A stretch of DNA of 34,402 nucleotides from Candidatus Bathyarchaeota archaeon (GTDB lineage: Archaea; Thermoproteota; Bathyarchaeia; 40CM-2-53-6): NCBI GenBank assembly GCA_005883075.1, contig VBAX01000053.1:1-34402 (forward strand), read 5' to 3'. The position numbers and the translations under genes were made by a program. Each line of letters opens with the position of its first letter. Within the stretch, counting starts at the first letter, position 1. This document shows, one piece after another, positions 32,025 to 34,402 of this stretch. The notes under the pieces are model-generated. The model saw only the letters and a list, made by a program, of their open reading frames with translations. It did no database searches and was not told the origin of the DNA.

Positions 32025-32226
32025 GCTCGCCCGGATTCACCTAAGAATAAGGCGAGTCCGTTTGCTGGTTCGAGGCCCCGTTACTTCGCGAAATATCGAC
32101 CAGTAACGACACTGTTTCAACAGCCATGTCGTGAGGGTCAGTAGAATTGTCAACTGATCCAAAGGCCATGCACGACAAACTCCTAATGATCGACATCATG
32201 CTCATAATGGTCGCGCCTTAAACGGG
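32025..32226. other. Intergenic stretch without a convincing gene
   Basis: Contains an inverted repeat CTCGCC/GGCGAG just after the exonuclease stop (about 32033-32057), which may terminate transcription, and a 17-codon ATG frame at about 32168 that I do not support as a gene. Confidence 0.4.
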
Positions 32227-32364
32227 ATGGACAAGAAGCCCAAACAATAGGATCGGACGCATATCGAAATCCTGCGAGAAATAGTCAAGGTGGGCTGTCG
32301 TTATTGCAGCGCCCTGAATCCTGGGACGAATGGAGGCTGCACTATATGCGGCGTCCCACTTTGA
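32227..32364 (+). pseudogene. Zinc-ribbon remnant with in-frame TAG
   Basis: The frame from ATG 32227 reads DKKPKQ, TAG (32248-32250), then DRTHIEILREIVKVG and CRYCSALNPGTNGG-CTICGVPL to a TGA at 32362. The C-x2-C...C-x2-C ribbon is well formed, so the sequence derives from a real small zinc-ribbon protein. Initiation at GTG 32290 would give only a 24-residue ribbon. A mutation to a stop or an unannotated short protein are the alternatives. Confidence 0.45.
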
Positions 32365-32556
32365 GAACGAAATAATTCAATCTTACGTCTCAAGAGTCCT
32401 TCTGGCCCACTCTCCTCCGGTTTTTCCCATTAGGTCGAAAAACAGTTGCCGACAGAACCCTATCGCTCACAAGCAACATTTCATCCGTAGGATTGTTCGG
32501 ATCGGACCTTGGCAATTGTAACACGTTCCTTTTGCCCAGCGGTGATGTGACATTTA

Positions 32557-33777
32557 GTGGTGGCCTTGTCCCGCTCTCTTCGTCGCTCGCGAAGAGGAAT
32601 GAGCACAATCTACGCAGAAGCACTGATGATTGTGATCGTGATAATATTGTCCACCATTGTCTTCGTGTGGGTAGTTCCCGCCCTCACGTCCAACACCGCT
32701 CAGGATAATGCCGGAGCCGCATACTCGGAAAATTTCAAGACTATACAGGGCCAATTTGCAACATATGTCCAATCCATACCCGAGACCGTGAGAAACAGTC
32801 CCTCTCCGCCAACCCCATACCAGACTTGCACATTATCGTCGCCCGTGACTTCCCCTACCTCAGCGAATATTTTCGTCCCCCCCAACGGCGCGTGTTCAAT
32901 CACAGCATCGGTCGGGAGCGTATTTGTCTCCCCTGGTGCCAGCTTGACGGTGGTAGGCGCGACCATCAACGGGGACTTAAACGGCAACTACTCATCAGGC
33001 ATCAATCTGAGAAACGCTCGCGTCACTGGATTCACAGGCTTGTATTATGTTCAACTAGTGAACATTTCGGGCAGCTTACTCAACACTTCCGGAAACGGTG
33101 CAGCAATGTACGGCGGTGGCCGAGGCTCGTTTACGATGACGAATACGACCGTAACAGGAATGGTGGAGAACGAGGTCGGTCATCAAACCTTCATTATCGG
33201 AAATCGAATCTCGGGGGACTTGGAGGTTGAAAGCGCCGACCAGGGTCAAATTATCAACAATACGGTAGCTAGTCTCGATCTCGACCAAAACGGTGTTATC
33301 GTAATTTCCGGGAACACTGTGAACGGCCCGATTCTCTACGGCACCAATGGCTGGTGTGCCACAGGAAACAACAGAATCTCTGGTTCGATCAGTGGGAGCT
33401 GTATTGGCAATACTGAAGTGGACGTGATGAACACGGGCTCTATACCAGTGAAACTCGTCGCAATTTATCTCAGCAACCTCCCATTGGCCGGAGGGCTTTC
33501 ATGGCAATTAGCTTCTGGAAAACAAGCCCAGTGCGGAACAACACAATCTCTAGCCTGCACACAGCTTCCGATCATAATTCCGGTCCGAGACATGGTCCAG
33601 ATTACGATGAGATGGACTCCGCCCCCTGGAGCCTTTCCCCTTCCATGGGACTATGTCTACTTCGTCTTTGTGTCATCGCATAGCAACTTCGTGGACGGAT
33701 ACCTCTACTTCTCAATAGGGCTTGGACTACCCTCGCAGTCACGCCTGGAGAACAGGGTCTGTCCACCCTGTTACTAG
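32557..33777 (+). CDS. Pilin-type surface protein with beta-helix-like repeats
   Basis: A 406-residue protein. The N-terminus RSLRRSRRGMSTIYAEAL followed by MIVIVIILSTIVFVWVVPAL is a class III (prepilin) signal with cleavage after RRG. The central region (about 130-290) is built of short strands ending in NTV/NNT/GNxI motifs (TMTNTTVTG, GNRISGDLEV, NNTVASLDL, SGNTVNGPIL, NNRISGSISG), as in right-handed beta-helix adhesins. The C-terminal part contains two cysteine pairs and a beta-sandwich-like VEVxNTGSIPVKLVAIYL pattern. An adhesin or filament tip role is inferred. GTG 32557 is used; GTG 32560 is possible. A GGTGATG ribosome-site-like element lies 10 bases upstream. Confidence 0.82.
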   Translation: MVALSRSLRRSRRGMSTIYAEALMIVIVIILSTIVFVWVVPALTSNTAQDNAGAAYSENFKTIQGQFATYVQSIPETVRNSPSPPTPYQTCTLSSPVTSPTSANIFVPPNGACSITASVGSVFVSPGASLTVVGATINGDLNGNYSSGINLRNARVTGFTGLYYVQLVNISGSLLNTSGNGAAMYGGGRGSFTMTNTTVTGMVENEVGHQTFIIGNRISGDLEVESADQGQIINNTVASLDLDQNGVIVISGNTVNGPILYGTNGWCATGNNRISGSISGSCIGNTEVDVMNTGSIPVKLVAIYLSNLPLAGGLSWQLASGKQAQCGTTQSLACTQLPIIIPVRDMVQITMRWTPPPGAFPLPWDYVYFVFVSSHSNFVDGYLYFSIGLGLPSQSRLENRVCPPCY

Positions 33778-33794
33778 CCACACGGTTCCTCAAC

Positions 33795-34402
33795 TCAGAT
33801 TGTTCTTCGCATCACAACGGTGGTTGTTCGGCCAGTTCCGAAGGGTCCGACTGTCTTGAACCCGGCCTTTTGGAACATCGAGATTGTTCCTGTATACATG
33901 TAGCCTGGTCCCTGATCAGTCTTGCTTACAGGAATGGCCTCTACGAGTCCACCACCCTTCCTCCTTATGGCTTCGAGAGCAGATTTCAGCGCCGTACTGG
34001 CTGCGCCGCTTTTGCGATACTTCTTGTTAACAACAAAACAGGTTATCCTCCAGAGTTTCTTGTTCTCATCCGTAGGCGCGAGATTTCGATAGTTGCGACT
34101 ATGGTCAACCCGTGGAAGTTCCTCTCTGGGACCATACTGGCACCATCCCACTGGCTCCCGATTTGCGTAGACAATTACCCCGTGAGCTCGTCCATTCTTG
34201 ACGAGCGCTTCCTTGTGTCTACGGTTTCTAGCCGCTCTCTCAGCCCTCGTACGACGTTGCGCGCTCTCGGGCGCAGAGTAAGATTCCACATGATGGTGCA
34301 TGCACCAACACCACCACGCATCCCCAATTTCCGGTTTCTCGAAAAGCCGAGCTAGATCAGGCCACGTCTTCGCCGAGAGCTCCTTAGACGTGTATTTCGG
34401 GA
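33795..34402 (-). CDS. GNAT-family acetyltransferase, 5' end beyond the window
   Basis: The frame stays open from 33795 to the right window edge. Upstream of ATG 34301 it reads KTWPDLARLFEKPEIGDA then WWCWCMHHH, which is the conserved entry of this GNAT subgroup (an aromatic-rich CWC motif), so 34301 is internal and the start is outside the window. Later motifs are VGWCQYGPREELPR, LWRITCFVV, the acetyl-CoA loop KKYRKSGAASTALKSALEAI (R/Q-x-x-G-x-G/A variant) and the closing YTGTISMFQKAGFKTVG. The substrate is unknown. Confidence 0.85.
   Translation of the reverse strand, partial: PKYTSKELSAKTWPDLARLFEKPEIGDAWWCWCMHHHVESYSAPESAQRRTRAERAARNRRHKEALVKNGRAHGVIVYANREPVGWCQYGPREELPRVDHSRNYRNLAPTDENKKLWRITCFVVNKKYRKSGAASTALKSALEAIRRKGGGLVEAIPVSKTDQGPGYMYTGTISMFQKAGFKTVGPFGTGRTTTVVMRRTI

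Noticed and set aside
1-34402. CRISPR array, insertion sequence or integrase-flanked island
   Set aside because: No regularly spaced direct repeats, transposase or integrase motifs are present; the one tRNA shows no partial 3' copy at a distance that would mark an attachment site.

Overview
The window reads as archaeal chromosome, most likely from the TACK/Thermoproteota side (a Nitrososphaeria- or Bathyarchaeia-like soil or sediment lineage would fit; I cannot fix the class). The evidence is: archaeal aRF1 with NIKS and GGQ motifs, an archaeosine tRNA-guanine transglycosylase, a two-domain SmAP3-like Lsm protein, a Fap7/AK6 ATPase, a beta-CASP RNase of the aCPSF2 type, a presenilin-like protease, a PAC2 chaperone, archaeal UMP kinase, class III (prepilin-type) signal peptides, TATA-like promoters, frequent TTG/GTG starts, and a tRNA without encoded CCA that carries insertions in its D- and T-loops. 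Many accessory genes look bacterial in origin.

Layout. 1-1350: two tandem secreted four-cysteine paralogues. 1557-7503: an RNA-processing and protein-quality block (tRNA-Glu, fap7, zinc ribbon, SmAP3, tgtA, convergent PAC2, aCPSF2, presenilin homologue). 7498-13383, minus strand: HAD phosphatase, prf1 with a structured leader that holds a tiny ORF, and an FtsX-type ABC exporter pair. 13525-14978: pyrH, a small winged-helix protein, and a convergent pilin. 15419-18067, minus strand: a compact operon of Nal1-like serine protease, a small protein resembling the protease's N-terminal domain, a methyltransferase and an AlkD-like glycosylase. 18482-21336: ParA, a membrane protein frameshifted at a CT repeat, a PH-like protein and a PRC-barrel/zinc-ribbon protein. 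21687-29089: methyltransferase, two small ORFs, then an Sfp-type phosphopantetheinyl transferase overlapping a 1,319-residue membrane NRPS, preceded by an FMN-dependent 2-hydroxyacid oxidase. 29154-31051: an ArsR/SRPBCC/VOC-remnant/DUF4287/DUF1801 cluster typical of soil bacteria. 31143-34402: a bacterial-type 5'-3' exonuclease, a zinc-ribbon remnant, a pilin-like surface protein rich in NTV-type repeats, and a GNAT acetyltransferase cut by the window edge.

The most striking system is the NRPS pair. The synthetase has adenylation-thiolation-(transmembrane + hexapeptide)x3 architecture and no classical condensation or thioesterase domain, the layout of the epsilon-poly-L-lysine synthetase Pls. 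My reading of its specificity pocket (D-L-E-S-I-G-T-V-T-K) resembles lysine-type codes. This predicts an archaeon that makes a cationic isopeptide-linked homopolymer, or a small aminoacylated product, with its own activating PPTase. A secreted, lysine- and arginine-free, very acidic small protein lies just beyond the PPTase, which invites the idea of a polyanionic partner. Other unusual items are a tRNA-Glu with two non-anticodon introns, a possible leader ORF ending in UGA before the release-factor gene, two genes whose natural N-termini lack canonical start codons, and a frameshift at a (CT)n tract.
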